64,000 nt of DNA from Candidatus Scybalomonas excrementigallinarum (GCA_018710905.1 DVIZ01000041.1:1-64000); one strand, 5' to 3'. Positions 1 through 8,058 are shown, counted from the stretch's first letter. Notes: generated from the sequence alone by a model not told the origin. Translations and numbers: made by a program.

Positions 1-1
1 A

Positions 2-280
2 GAATTATTCGGTGGTGTATTACGAGCAAATGGTAAGGTAATCGCTTTTACTATTGGAGAAAAAGTGACAGATGATACTCTCGTTGTTCATATTGAAAAA
101 GCATATGCGAATATTCAGGGCGCCTATCCGATGATCAATCAACAGTTTGTTAGTGATTTTGGAAAAGATTTTCTCTATATTAATCGAGAAGAAGATACAG
201 GAAGTGAAGGGCTTCGTAAAGCAAAATTATCTTATCGTCCAGAATTTTTAGTGGAAAAAGGAGATATTACTTTGCGTTAA
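2..280 (+). CDS. DUF2156 family protein, C-terminal part
   Basis: This is the 3' end of a gene that begins before the window; the open frame runs in from base 2 without a start and stops at 280. The visible 92 residues contain GGVLRANGKVIAFTIGE, HIEKAYANIQGAYPMINQQF and EGLRKAKLSYRPEFLVEK, which I recognise as the conserved C-terminal end of DUF2156 proteins (an acyltransferase-fold relative of phosphatidylglycerol lysyltransferase). The substrate of this soluble family is not established. The next gene, pyridoxamine kinase, starts 20 bp later on the same strand, so the two may be cotranscribed. Confidence 0.8.
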   Translation, partial: ELFGGVLRANGKVIAFTIGEKVTDDTLVVHIEKAYANIQGAYPMINQQFVSDFGKDFLYINREEDTGSEGLRKAKLSYRPEFLVEKGDITLR

Positions 281-300
281 ATCGAAAAGGCGGTGTAGCA

Positions 301-1149
301 ATGAAAAAACAAAAGAGAATTGCGTTAATTAACGATGTGACAGGATTTGGAAGGTGTTCGACAGCAGTACAGCTTCCGATTATTTCAGCCATGGGGGTAC
401 AGTGTTGTGTTCTTCCTACAGCCATTCTCTCTGCGCATACCGGATATCCAACCTATTATTTCTATGATTATACAAGCCATATGAAAGAGTATATGGATAA
501 TTGGAAAGAATTAGGGGTATCCTTTGATGGAATCACAACAGGATTTTTAGGTTCAGAACAGCAGATAGAGTTGGTACTTTCTTTTTTGGAACAGTTTCAA
601 CGAGAAGATACAAAAGTGATTGTAGATCCGGTTATGGGAGATGATGGTGTTTTGTATGCCACTTACACAGAGAAAATGTGTACGGAGATGAAACATTTGG
701 TTCATCATGCAGATGTTGTGACGCCGAATCTTACAGAAGCTTGTCGACTTTTAGAAATAGAGTATCCAAGCGTATTACCAACGGAAGAAAAATTAAAAAA
801 AATTGCAGGAGGGCTTTGTGACTTAGGGGCGAAAAAAGTAGTTATAACAGGATTGCAGTTTCATGATAACGTGGTAAACTATTACTATGAACGAAATGGA
901 AAAGAAGGACTCATTGGGAATAAGAAAGTAGTAGAAAGCCGTCCGGGAACGGGAGATGTATTTAGTGCGATTATTACAGGAGCTGAAATGAAAGGGATTC
1001 CAATTGAGCGTTCTGTCTCCCTATCAGCAGATTTTATAAGAAAAGCTCTCGTTTATACGATGGAGTGTAATACGCCAAAAAATGATGGGCTTTGTTTTGA
1101 ATCCGTTCTTTGGGAATTAATTGAAGCCATTCATCGGGAGAAATTATAG
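301..1149 (+). CDS. pdxY: pyridoxamine kinase
   Basis: A 282-residue PfkB/ThiD-fold kinase expected to phosphorylate pyridoxamine or pyridoxal in the vitamin B6 salvage route in the cytosol. The N-terminus has INDVTGFGRCS and the B6-kinase segment TAILSAHTGYP; the middle has VDPVMGDDG, and the C-terminal part has the anion-hole motif RPGTGDVFSA with the catalytic Asp. Length is normal for the family. A GGCGGTG-like ribosome site lies about 8 bp before the ATG. It follows the DUF2156 gene by 20 bp. Whether it prefers pyridoxamine, pyridoxal or a thiamine pyrimidine cannot be settled from sequence alone. Confidence 0.88.
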   Translation: MKKQKRIALINDVTGFGRCSTAVQLPIISAMGVQCCVLPTAILSAHTGYPTYYFYDYTSHMKEYMDNWKELGVSFDGITTGFLGSEQQIELVLSFLEQFQREDTKVIVDPVMGDDGVLYATYTEKMCTEMKHLVHHADVVTPNLTEACRLLEIEYPSVLPTEEKLKKIAGGLCDLGAKKVVITGLQFHDNVVNYYYERNGKEGLIGNKKVVESRPGTGDVFSAIITGAEMKGIPIERSVSLSADFIRKALVYTMECNTPKNDGLCFESVLWELIEAIHREKL

Positions 1150-1236
1150 TCTTTAAGCTCAGCTACATTTTGAAAAAACTGTGGAATATGAGATGAAGAA
1201 ATAAATTAGAAAAAGGAAAGGAAGGATAGAAAAGAC

Positions 1237-3024
1237 ATGAATGAAGTTTTAAAAAGAGATCAGATGGAAGAAAAGTATACATGGAAAATGGAGGATATGT
1301 ATGCGACAAATGAAGATTGGGAAAGGGATTATGAGTCTTCTTTTAAAGAAATGGATGAATTAGCAAATTATCAAGGAAAGCTTTCTGCTTCTCCAGAAAC
1401 ATTAGCAGAGTTTCTAAATAAATATGCCAAGTTAGCAGAAAAAGTGGAAAAGATTTCTGTCTATGCAAATCAAAGATATCACCAAGATACTGGAAACAGT
1501 TTTTATCAAGATTTTGCAGACCGTGCTTCTAATGTAGAAAATCGTTTTGAAAGCAAAATTTCTTTTATGACACCAGAATTACTTGCGATTGAAGAAGAAA
1601 CATTAAAAGAATGGGCTAAAAAAGATTGTCTTACTTTTTATAAAAAATTTTTAGAAGAAGTGACAAGACAAAGAGCCCATGTGCTTTCCGAAGAATTAGA
1701 ACAACTTCTTGCAGAGACAAGCGATATGGGAGGAGCACCTGCTGATATTTTCTCTATGTTTGATAATGCAGATATTCGTTTTGAAGATGTAGTGGATGGA
1801 GAAGGAAATAAACTTCCGTTGACACATGGACGTCTTCTCTCTTATCTTTCTAGCAGTGATCGAACACTTCGTAAAAATGCCTTTGTTAGCACCTATAACG
1901 CTTATTATGCTCACAAAAATACATTGGCTTCTATTTTTAAAGCAAATCTTAAAAAAGAATGGTTTTATGCAAAAGCAAGAAAATATGAAAGTTCTATGGC
2001 AATGAACTTAGATAATAATAATGTACCTGTTTTGGTGTATGATAATTTATTAGCGTCTGTTCATGATCATTTACCATTACTCCATCGTTATATGAAAATT
2101 CGCAAAGAGAGATTAGGGGTAGACGAACTTCATATGTATGATATTTATACTTCTATGATTGAAGATATGGATAAAGAGATCAGCTATGAAGAGGCGAAAG
2201 AGATGGTATATGAGGCATTAGCTCCCCTTGGAGAAGAATATCGTTCTCATTTAAAAGAAGCATTTGAAAATCGTTGGATTGATGTATTTGAAAACAAAGG
2301 AAAACGTTCTGGTGCTTATTCTTGGGGATCTTATGGAATTCACCCATATGTGCTTTTAAATCATGAGCCAAATTTGAAATCTGCTTTTACATTAGCTCAT
2401 GAAATGGGACATGCTATGCATTCTTATTACTCTGATAAGGCACAGCCATTTTTATATGCGGGATATAAAATTTTCGTAGCAGAAGTGGCATCCACTTGTA
2501 ATGAAGCTATTTTAATGGATTATTTATTAAAGAAGGCGGATTCCAAAGAAGAAAAAGATTATCTAGTGAATTATTTTATGGAAAAATTTAGAACTACTTT
2601 ATATCGTCAGGCATTATTCGCTGAGTTCGAAAAAATTACTCATGAGATGGTTCAAAAAGGACAATCTTTAACAGCAGAAAGTTTATGTAAGATTTATCAT
2701 GATCTCAATGTAAAATACTATGGAGAGGACGTAGTTGTTGACTCTGATATCGATATGGAATGGGCCAGAATTCCTCATTTTTATACACCATTTTATGTAT
2801 ATCAATATTCAACAGGTTATTCCGCAGCCATTGCAATTAGTAGAAAAATTTTATCCGGCGATGAAAAAGCAAAAGAAGGATACTTTAAATTTTTACAAGG
2901 TGGTTGTTCCATGGATCCAATCAGCCTTTTAAAATTATGTGGTGTGGATATGTCTACAAGAGAACCTATCGATAGTGCATTAAAACTATTTGAAGAATTA
3001 TTAGATCAGTTTGAGGACAAATAA
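1237..3024 (+). CDS. pepF: oligoendopeptidase F (M3B metallopeptidase)
   Basis: A 595-residue cytosolic zinc peptidase that trims oligopeptides. The N-terminal half is the helical M3B region (residues about 10-200). The zinc motif HEMGH is at residues 388-392, followed about 25 residues later by the third ligand region EVASTCNEA. The C-terminal part contains PHFYTPFYVYQYSTGY, typical of the substrate cleft of PepF. Length is standard for the family, there is no signal peptide, and an AAAGGAAGGA ribosome site precedes the ATG. It stands alone: the downstream gene has its own promoter. Confidence 0.95.
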   Translation: MNEVLKRDQMEEKYTWKMEDMYATNEDWERDYESSFKEMDELANYQGKLSASPETLAEFLNKYAKLAEKVEKISVYANQRYHQDTGNSFYQDFADRASNVENRFESKISFMTPELLAIEEETLKEWAKKDCLTFYKKFLEEVTRQRAHVLSEELEQLLAETSDMGGAPADIFSMFDNADIRFEDVVDGEGNKLPLTHGRLLSYLSSSDRTLRKNAFVSTYNAYYAHKNTLASIFKANLKKEWFYAKARKYESSMAMNLDNNNVPVLVYDNLLASVHDHLPLLHRYMKIRKERLGVDELHMYDIYTSMIEDMDKEISYEEAKEMVYEALAPLGEEYRSHLKEAFENRWIDVFENKGKRSGAYSWGSYGIHPYVLLNHEPNLKSAFTLAHEMGHAMHSYYSDKAQPFLYAGYKIFVAEVASTCNEAILMDYLLKKADSKEEKDYLVNYFMEKFRTTLYRQALFAEFEKITHEMVQKGQSLTAESLCKIYHDLNVKYYGEDVVVDSDIDMEWARIPHFYTPFYVYQYSTGYSAAIAISRKILSGDEKAKEGYFKFLQGGCSMDPISLLKLCGVDMSTREPIDSALKLFEELLDQFEDK

Positions 3025-3113
3025 ATTCAATAATAAAGAGCCTAAAATATGGTAGGAGAATTATAAAAAATTACAAAAAATTCGTTCTTTCAAAAAAAGT
3101 TGAATGGATTCCC

Positions 3114-3142
3114 TTGCATTGAAAAAAATTATACTATATAAT
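3114..3142 (+). promoter_or_regulatory. sigma-A promoter for the TetR/nucleotidyltransferase pair
   Basis: TTGCAT and TATAAT are separated by exactly 17 bp, about 95 bp before the TetR start codon. The surrounding sequence is A/T-rich and noncoding. Confidence 0.7.
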
Positions 3143-3167
3143 CAAATCACTATAGGAGAATAATTTG

Positions 3168-3181
3168 AAATGCATTCATTT
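3168..3181. promoter_or_regulatory. possible operator dyad
   Basis: AAATGCATTCATTT is a near-palindrome (12 of 14 positions symmetric) about 26 bp downstream of the -10 box and before the TetR start. TetR-type repressors often bind such dyads in their own leader, so autoregulation is plausible, but this is inferred from position only. Confidence 0.3.
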
Positions 3182-3237
3182 GTAGAGAAGGACTCTATAA
3201 ATAATAAAAAAGTATAGATTAAAGAAGGATAAGAGCA

Positions 3238-3837
3238 ATGAAAGAACATTTAGAATTTGAAGACAAGAAGACAGAAGACAAGGTGCTAGATGCCGCTCTT
3301 AGAATTGTAAAAGAAAAGACAATTAGCGGTACGAGAATGCACTTAATTGCAGAAGAAGCGAATATGGTTCAGTCAAATGTCCATTATTATTTTAAGACAA
3401 AAAATGATTTGATGATCGCTCTTCAGAAGAAAGTATTACGTCGTTGTATCGAACTGCGTAAAAAATTAAGTTTGAGTTGTGGAGATTCATTAGAGAGCCA
3501 GCTTGATACTTTTTTCAAACAAAAACTTGATTTTATTTTAGAAGAAAAAGAATATGACTTTGCAGAAATTGATTTTTGGATTCAAGGTAGAATTAATGAA
3601 CCAATGCGTAAAGAATTTTGTAAATCTTTTGAAGGTTGGAGAGAGGAAATCGGTGTATTATTGGATAAATATGCCCCAGATCTTTCAAAAGAAAAACGTC
3701 AATATATTCCATTTATGCTAGTTTCTATGTTAGAAGGTGGTTCTTTACAATATTTAATTGATGAAGGAAATTTTGATATTCATGCTTACTTTGACTTCTG
3801 TAAACAACAGGTGTTAAAAGCGGTTCATGAAGGATAA
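3238..3837 (+). CDS. TetR/AcrR family transcriptional regulator
   Basis: A 199-residue protein with a TetR-type N-terminal helix-turn-helix: AALRIVKEKTISGTRMHLIA leads into MVQSNVHYYFKTKNDLMIAL at about residues 45-65, with the family's typical HYYFKTK recognition-helix end. The C-terminal ligand domain (about 80-199) is divergent, so the effector cannot be guessed. The stop codon lies inside the next gene: the two overlap by 11 bp and are surely translated from one mRNA. That coupling suggests the regulator and the nucleotidyltransferase share a function or signal, which is inference. Confidence 0.9.
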   Translation: MKEHLEFEDKKTEDKVLDAALRIVKEKTISGTRMHLIAEEANMVQSNVHYYFKTKNDLMIALQKKVLRRCIELRKKLSLSCGDSLESQLDTFFKQKLDFILEEKEYDFAEIDFWIQGRINEPMRKEFCKSFEGWREEIGVLLDKYAPDLSKEKRQYIPFMLVSMLEGGSLQYLIDEGNFDIHAYFDFCKQQVLKAVHEG

Positions 3838-4432
3838 GAACAAAAAACTAGGCGTTATTTTATTAGGAGCTGGCAATAGTCGACGGTTTGGTGGTAGGAA
3901 GCAATTTTTTAAAATCAATGGAGAAATGATGTATCTTTCCATGATGAAAAAATTAGCAACGATTCCAAATACAGAGAAAATATTGGTAACACAGTTTGAA
4001 GAAATGAAGGAAGAGGCAAAACAGTATGGCTTTATACCAGTGATGAATGAAGAGCCAGAGCGAGGAATTTCAAGTTCGATTAGGCTTGGAATTCAGGCTC
4101 TTTATGAAAAAGAACAACAGTTTTCCGGTATTTTATTTGCCGTCTGCGATCAGCCTTATCTATCATTGGAATCGTTAGAACGCTTAGTGAATGGTTACTT
4201 GAACGAAAAACAAAAAATCGCTTGTCTTTCTTATGAAAAAGAGATGGGAAATCCTGTTATTTTTCATCCGGATTATAAAAAAGAATTACTTGATCTTACA
4301 GGAGATGTAGGAGGAAAGAAAGTAGTAAAGCGGCATATAGAAGAAGTATTTTTCGTTGAAGTAAAACAAAAAAGAGAGCTTTTTGACATTGATGAAAAGC
4401 AAGATGTAGAAAAAGGAAACGAGATCTTTTAA
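3827..4432 (+). CDS. MobA-like nucleotidyltransferase (molybdopterin cytidylyltransferase-type)
   Basis: A 201-residue NTP-transferase. The N-terminus GVILLGAGNSRRFGGRKQFF is the nucleotide-binding LxAGxSxRxG motif of the MobA/MocA family, with the usual LAAG read here as LGAG. GISSSIRLGI and FAVCDQPYLS (metal-binding Asp) follow, and GNPVIF lies in the second half. MocA-type enzymes cytidylate molybdopterin for hydroxylases such as xanthine dehydrogenase. No molybdoenzyme or cofactor gene lies nearby, so another NTP-transfer role is possible. Its ATG lies within the TetR gene (11 bp overlap). It ends just before a good terminator. Confidence 0.8.
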   Translation: MKDKNKKLGVILLGAGNSRRFGGRKQFFKINGEMMYLSMMKKLATIPNTEKILVTQFEEMKEEAKQYGFIPVMNEEPERGISSSIRLGIQALYEKEQQFSGILFAVCDQPYLSLESLERLVNGYLNEKQKIACLSYEKEMGNPVIFHPDYKKELLDLTGDVGGKKVVKRHIEEVFFVEVKQKRELFDIDEKQDVEKGNEIF

Positions 4433-4436
4433 GAAG

Positions 4437-4480
4437 AGCTGTTGCAAAGCATAAAATTATGTAGATGCAACAGCTTTTTT
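4437..4480 (+). terminator. Rho-independent terminator after the nucleotidyltransferase gene
   Basis: Perfect 10-bp stem AGCTGTTGCA/TGCAACAGCT with a 19-nt loop, followed by a run of six T, starting 5 bp after the stop codon. Confidence 0.85.
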
Positions 4481-4504
4481 ATGTTGTTATAGGAAAGGAA
4501 GAAA

Positions 4505-4900
4505 AGGTCAACTACCCATCATCTAAAGGTAATGGGCTTGTAACTGCCTAGTCGTAGTAACGGATTACTCCTCCGACCTTTTACCCCGATAAATATCACT
4601 ACTTAAAGTGGCGTTACATCATAGGGTGGCTGACAACACCCTTTACAAGCAAGATATACTCACTTGTAACTGTATCAGGTACTAACCTTCCCATGCAATA
4701 CAGTTTGTTCTATACGATTAAGATTTTACACAATACACGATTTTGTATTGCAACCTCATATCTTGTCAAAGAACTAAGAGTGCCTTTAGAGTGATGACTC
4801 CCAACGGTTTTCTCTATATTTATAGAATAACAAAAAATACCATTTTAGGCAATAATTTATAAGGCTCCTCCCACCGCCAAAAGGCAGTGGGAGGAAGATA
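4505..4900 (-). mobile_element. non-autonomous IS200/IS605-like element without tnpA or tnpB
   Basis: About 400 bp with no credible coding sequence, bounded by the kind of end structures seen in IS200/IS605 elements. At 4867-4894 is a subterminal palindrome, an 11-of-12 bp stem with an AAAA loop. At the other end, read on the minus strand, is ACAAGCCCATTACC followed by GATGGGTAGTTGACC, which resembles the right end and omega-RNA 3' end of clostridial IS605/IS1341 elements. I find no transposase or TnpB fragment in any frame. Exact ends are uncertain by about 10 bp. The element lies between the terminator of the previous operon and the ribosome site of xth, so the xth promoter must be read from inside it or through it. 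Alternative reading: a decayed remnant of a full element. Confidence 0.6.
4508..4735 (-). ncRNA. omega-RNA-like transcript inside the IS605-like element
   Basis: On the minus strand a -35 box TTGACA (4769-4764) and a -10-like TACAAA (4747-4742) are 16 bp apart and point into a strongly structured stretch. Hairpins seen are AGGGTG/CACCCT (4623-4642), a GTCG...CGAC stem enclosing AGTAA/TTACT (4551-4577) and a CCCAT/ATGGG stem (4515-4536) right before the terminal GTAGTTGACC. TnpB guide RNAs have this arrangement, with the guide taken from sequence just beyond the right end. Transcription is predicted only, and the class call rests on resemblance remembered from the family. Confidence 0.5.
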
Positions 4901-4925
4901 CGAAAAACGAAAGGAGATTTTGTTT

Positions 4926-5681
4926 ATGAAACTCATATCATGGAATGTCAACGGGCTACGTGCCTGTGTAACAAAAGGATTTTTAGATTATTTTAAAGAA
5001 GTGGATGCGGATATTTTCTGTATTCAAGAAAGTAAATTGCAAGAAGGACAAATCGCTCTAGAATTAGAAGGATATTATCAATATTGGAACTATGCCGAAA
5101 AGAAAGGGTATTCAGGAACTGCTATTTTTACAAAACAAGAGCCATTATCTGTAAAACTTGGCATTGGAATTGAAGAACATGATCACGAAGGTCGTGTTAT
5201 TACATTGGAATTTGACTCTTTTTATATGGTAACGGTTTATACGCCAAATTCTCAAAATGAGTTAAAACGCCTTTCTTATCGCATGGAATGGGAAAGAGAT
5301 TTTCGCAATTATTTAGTAGAGCTTGATAAGAAAAAGCCTGTAATCGTATGTGGTGATATGAATGTAGCTCATCAGGAGATCGATTTAAAAAATCCGAAGA
5401 CAAATAGAAAAAATGCAGGATTTACGGATGAAGAAAGAGAACAGTTTACAAAACTGTTAGAAGCGGGGTTTACGGATACGTTCCGTTACTTCTATCCAAC
5501 AGAGGAAGGAAAATATAGTTGGTGGTCTTATCGCTTTAAAGCGAGAGAGAAAAATGCTGGTTGGCGTATTGACTATTTTTGTGTATCCAATCGCTTACAA
5601 GAACAGCTAAAAGGTGCAGAAATCCATACAGAGATTTTTGGATCCGATCATTGCCCTGTGGCGTTAGAGATTGCTCTATAA
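4926..5681 (+). CDS. xth: exodeoxyribonuclease III
   Basis: A 251-residue apurinic/apyrimidinic endonuclease and 3'-5' exonuclease for base excision repair. It shows the full EEP-nuclease set: SWNVNGLRA at the N-terminus, IQESKL with the metal-binding Glu, VYTPNSQ, CGDMNVAHQEIDL, RIDYFCVSN and the C-terminal SDHCPV catalytic Asp-His. The frame stays open back to 4887, but I chose the ATG at 4926 because MKLISWNVNGL is the family N-terminus and a GAAAGGAG site lies 8 bp before it. Only about 30 bp separate it from the mobile-element palindrome. An ABC-F gene follows 37 bp later. Confidence 0.95.
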   Translation: MKLISWNVNGLRACVTKGFLDYFKEVDADIFCIQESKLQEGQIALELEGYYQYWNYAEKKGYSGTAIFTKQEPLSVKLGIGIEEHDHEGRVITLEFDSFYMVTVYTPNSQNELKRLSYRMEWERDFRNYLVELDKKKPVIVCGDMNVAHQEIDLKNPKTNRKNAGFTDEEREQFTKLLEAGFTDTFRYFYPTEEGKYSWWSYRFKAREKNAGWRIDYFCVSNRLQEQLKGAEIHTEIFGSDHCPVALEIAL

Positions 5682-5718
5682 AAAAGCACGGGAAAAAAGA
5701 AATAAAGGGAGCATATAG

Positions 5719-7545
5719 ATGAATATTTTAACATTAGAAAAAGTATCAAAAGGGTTTGGAGATAAAACACTGTTTGAAGAAGTGACCTTTGGGATTCATG
5801 AAGGGGATAAAATTGGTATTATTGGTATCAATGGAACTGGAAAGTCCACTTTGTTGAAAATTATTGCTGGTGTAGAAGAACCGGATGAAGGCAATGTAAT
5901 TAAAGGGAATGGAGTTCACATTGGATATCTATCTCAAAATCCAAGTTTTAAGGAAGGAATCACCGTGCTTGACTACGTAGCAGGAGATAGTAAGCAGCGG
6001 ATGGAAGATTTAACAAGAGAGAGTACCGCTAAGACGATTCTTACAAAATTGGGAATTTTTGATTTTGAACAGAGTGTGGATGTGTTATCTGGTGGGCAAA
6101 AAAAGAGAATTGCCCTCGCGAAAATTCTCGTGGATAAAGCGGAGATTCTTGTGCTTGATGAGCCAACTAACCATATCGATAATGAAATGGCGGATTGGTT
6201 AGAACAATATTTAAATCAATATAAAGGTGTATTAGTTATGGTAACTCATGATCGCTATTTCCTTGATCGAGTTACAAATAAAATTGTAGAAATCGATAAT
6301 AAAACACTGTATTCTTATGAAGAAAATTATAGTGGATTTTTAAAACTAAAAGCGGAACGAGAAGAAATGGAACAGGCTTCTTATCGGAAGACCCAAAGCA
6401 TTTTAAAAACGGAATTAGCATGGATGATGCGAGGAGCAAGAGCTCGTTCTACAAAACAAAAAGCGAGAATTGAGCGTTTTGAAGAACTAAAACAAGTAGA
6501 ACGTCCAAAAGAAGACGGAAAGGTACAGCTTGATTCTGTCGGGACAAGACTTGGAAAGAAGACGATCGAATTAAAAGATATTTGCAAACGCTATGGAGAA
6601 AAGACATTAATCGACCATTATAGCTATATTGTCCTTCGTGATGAAAGAATTGGTATTATTGGTCCAAATGGCTGTGGAAAATCCACATTGATTAAAATTA
6701 TCAATGGAATTGTAGCGCCAGATTCAGGAAGCGTAGAAATTGGAGATACGATTAAAATCGGCTATTTTGCTCAGGAAAACCAATATATGGAAGAAGGTCA
6801 AAGAGTGATCGATTATATTCGAAATGTAGCAGAATATATTGAAACATCAAAAGGGACGGCCTCCGCATCTCAAATGTTAGAACGGTTTTTATTTCCTCCT
6901 GCTATGCAATACACTCCTGTGGAAAAACTTTCTGGAGGAGAAAAAAGACGTCTTTATTTATTGCGCGTATTGATGGAAGCACCAAATGTATTAATTCTCG
7001 ATGAACCGACCAATGACTTGGATATTGCAACACTTACGATTTTAGAAGATTATTTGGATAGTTTTTCAGGGATTGTTATTACTGTATCCCATGATCGTTA
7101 CTTCCTTGATCGGGTAGTAAACCGTATTTTTTCTTTTGAAGGAAATGGGATAATCCGTCAGTATGAAGGGGGATTTTCTGATTATTTACAAAAGAAAAAA
7201 GCCAATGAACGGGAAGCTCTTTCTTTTAAAAAGGAAGAAAAGAGCGTAGATAGTGCAGAAAAAAAAGAGTGGCAAAAACCAAAACAACAAAAACTTAAGT
7301 TTTCTTATAATGAACAAAGAGAATATGATACCATTGATGAAGAGATTGCCAAGTTAGAAGAGACCATCGAAAAGCTAGAAGAAGAAATTGCCGAAAATGC
7401 AAATCATTACACAAAATTACAACAATTAATGGAAGAAAAAGAAAAGGCAGAACAGGCATTAGAAGAAAAAATGGAACGATGGGTTTATTTAAACGATTTG
7501 GCAGAAAAAATCGAAGAACAAAAACAACAAATGAAAAAACGATGA
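5719..7545 (+). CDS. ABC-F family ATPase, Uup-like
   Basis: A 608-residue soluble protein with two ABC cassettes in one chain and no membrane segments, as in the ribosome-associated ABC-F group. Cassette 1 has Walker A GINGTGKST (about residue 36), signature LSGGQKKR and Walker B LVLDEPTNHID; cassette 2 has GPNGCGKST, LSGGEKRR and LILDEPTNDLD. The linker between them is the charged, helical P-site tRNA interaction motif. After residue about 520 there is a Glu/Lys-rich coiled coil beginning near FSYNEQREYDTID, like the C-terminal domain of Uup. A translation-factor role is more likely than antibiotic resistance, but that is inference. It follows xth by 37 bp. Confidence 0.93.
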   Translation: MNILTLEKVSKGFGDKTLFEEVTFGIHEGDKIGIIGINGTGKSTLLKIIAGVEEPDEGNVIKGNGVHIGYLSQNPSFKEGITVLDYVAGDSKQRMEDLTRESTAKTILTKLGIFDFEQSVDVLSGGQKKRIALAKILVDKAEILVLDEPTNHIDNEMADWLEQYLNQYKGVLVMVTHDRYFLDRVTNKIVEIDNKTLYSYEENYSGFLKLKAEREEMEQASYRKTQSILKTELAWMMRGARARSTKQKARIERFEELKQVERPKEDGKVQLDSVGTRLGKKTIELKDICKRYGEKTLIDHYSYIVLRDERIGIIGPNGCGKSTLIKIINGIVAPDSGSVEIGDTIKIGYFAQENQYMEEGQRVIDYIRNVAEYIETSKGTASASQMLERFLFPPAMQYTPVEKLSGGEKRRLYLLRVLMEAPNVLILDEPTNDLDIATLTILEDYLDSFSGIVITVSHDRYFLDRVVNRIFSFEGNGIIRQYEGGFSDYLQKKKANEREALSFKKEEKSVDSAEKKEWQKPKQQKLKFSYNEQREYDTIDEEIAKLEETIEKLEEEIAENANHYTKLQQLMEEKEKAEQALEEKMERWVYLNDLAEKIEEQKQQMKKR

Positions 7546-7568
7546 AAAGTAGCGTGTACTTTTCATCG
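7540..7568 (+). terminator. hairpin overlapping the ABC-F stop codon
   Basis: A 12-bp stem, CGATGAAAAGTA/TACTTTTCATCG, overlaps the stop codon. The trailing sequence TTGAGG has no T run, so this is at best a weak or bidirectional terminator between convergent genes. Confidence 0.4.
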
Positions 7569-7609
7569 TTGAGGTTTCATAGAAAAAGAGAGTTTTAAAA
7601 TTTTGTTCT

Positions 7610-7795
7610 TTAAATATTTTTTACAATTTTGTCATAGAGATCGAGTGTGCAGTGTTCGCTCTGTGTAAAGTGTGCGCAGTTTAAACAGCTTTTACAGGAA
7701 GGATCACAGGCACAGTTTGTAGCACCTACATGTTTTAATTCGTATTCACTACAGTTTTTTGCAACGTCTTCATAAACTTCTTTACTTGCTCTCAT
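7610..7795 (-). CDS. small cysteine-rich protein, possible metal-binding
   Basis: A 61-residue protein on the minus strand with a strong AAAGGAGC site 6 bp before its ATG. Seven cysteines are present: CSEYEL, then NCACDPSCKSCLNC, then HCTLDL. The spacing CxCx3Cx2Cx2C and a following His suggest a zinc or iron-sulphur knuckle. I have an impression of similar short proteins in Lachnospiraceae but know no function. It is convergent with the ABC-F gene and alone in its transcription unit, with the 330-bp gap to yicC behind it. Confidence 0.7.
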   Translation of the reverse strand: MRASKEVYEDVAKNCSEYELKHVGATNCACDPSCKSCLNCAHFTQSEHCTLDLYDKIVKNI

Positions 7796-7841
7796 AATAA
7801 GCTCCTTTCAAATACAGTCATTTGTTACGTTTTTACGCGAA

Positions 7842-7960
7842 GGCAACGAGTCAAATAGCGAATTTAGAAGAAGGGAAACGTAGTTTCCAGTTTTTCTAAA
7901 TGAGATATTTGACGACTGCCCGTGAACGTGAGAAACTCGCCAAGTGTGTTTCTCATCGTT
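7842..7960. repeat. intergenic double-hairpin element
   Basis: Two adjacent structures fill the gap between the Cys-rich gene and yicC. The first (7842-7920) is a 79-nt nearly continuous hairpin with arms GGCA/TGCC, GTCAAATA/TATTTGAC, ATTTAGAA/TTCTAAAT and GGAAAC/GTTTCC around a GTA loop. The second (about 7927-7960) pairs AACG and GAGAAAC with GTTTCTC and CGTT. No T run follows. It resembles a REP-like extragenic palindrome; no second copy is present in this window. The rest of the gap is noncoding except the yicC promoter. Confidence 0.55.
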
Positions 7961-8029
7961 AGTATGAGCAAAGAAAAAACAATTTATACATTTGTTCTTT
8001 CAAAGAAAGAGAAGAAGAATAGTTTTTGT

Positions 8030-8058
8030 TTGACTAATGGAAAAACTTGAATTATAAT
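8030..8058 (+). promoter_or_regulatory. sigma-A promoter for the yicC-remA-gmk-rpoZ operon
   Basis: TTGACT and TATAAT are 17 bp apart, about 65 bp before the yicC ATG, and the only good promoter seen before this tightly packed gene run. Confidence 0.75.
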
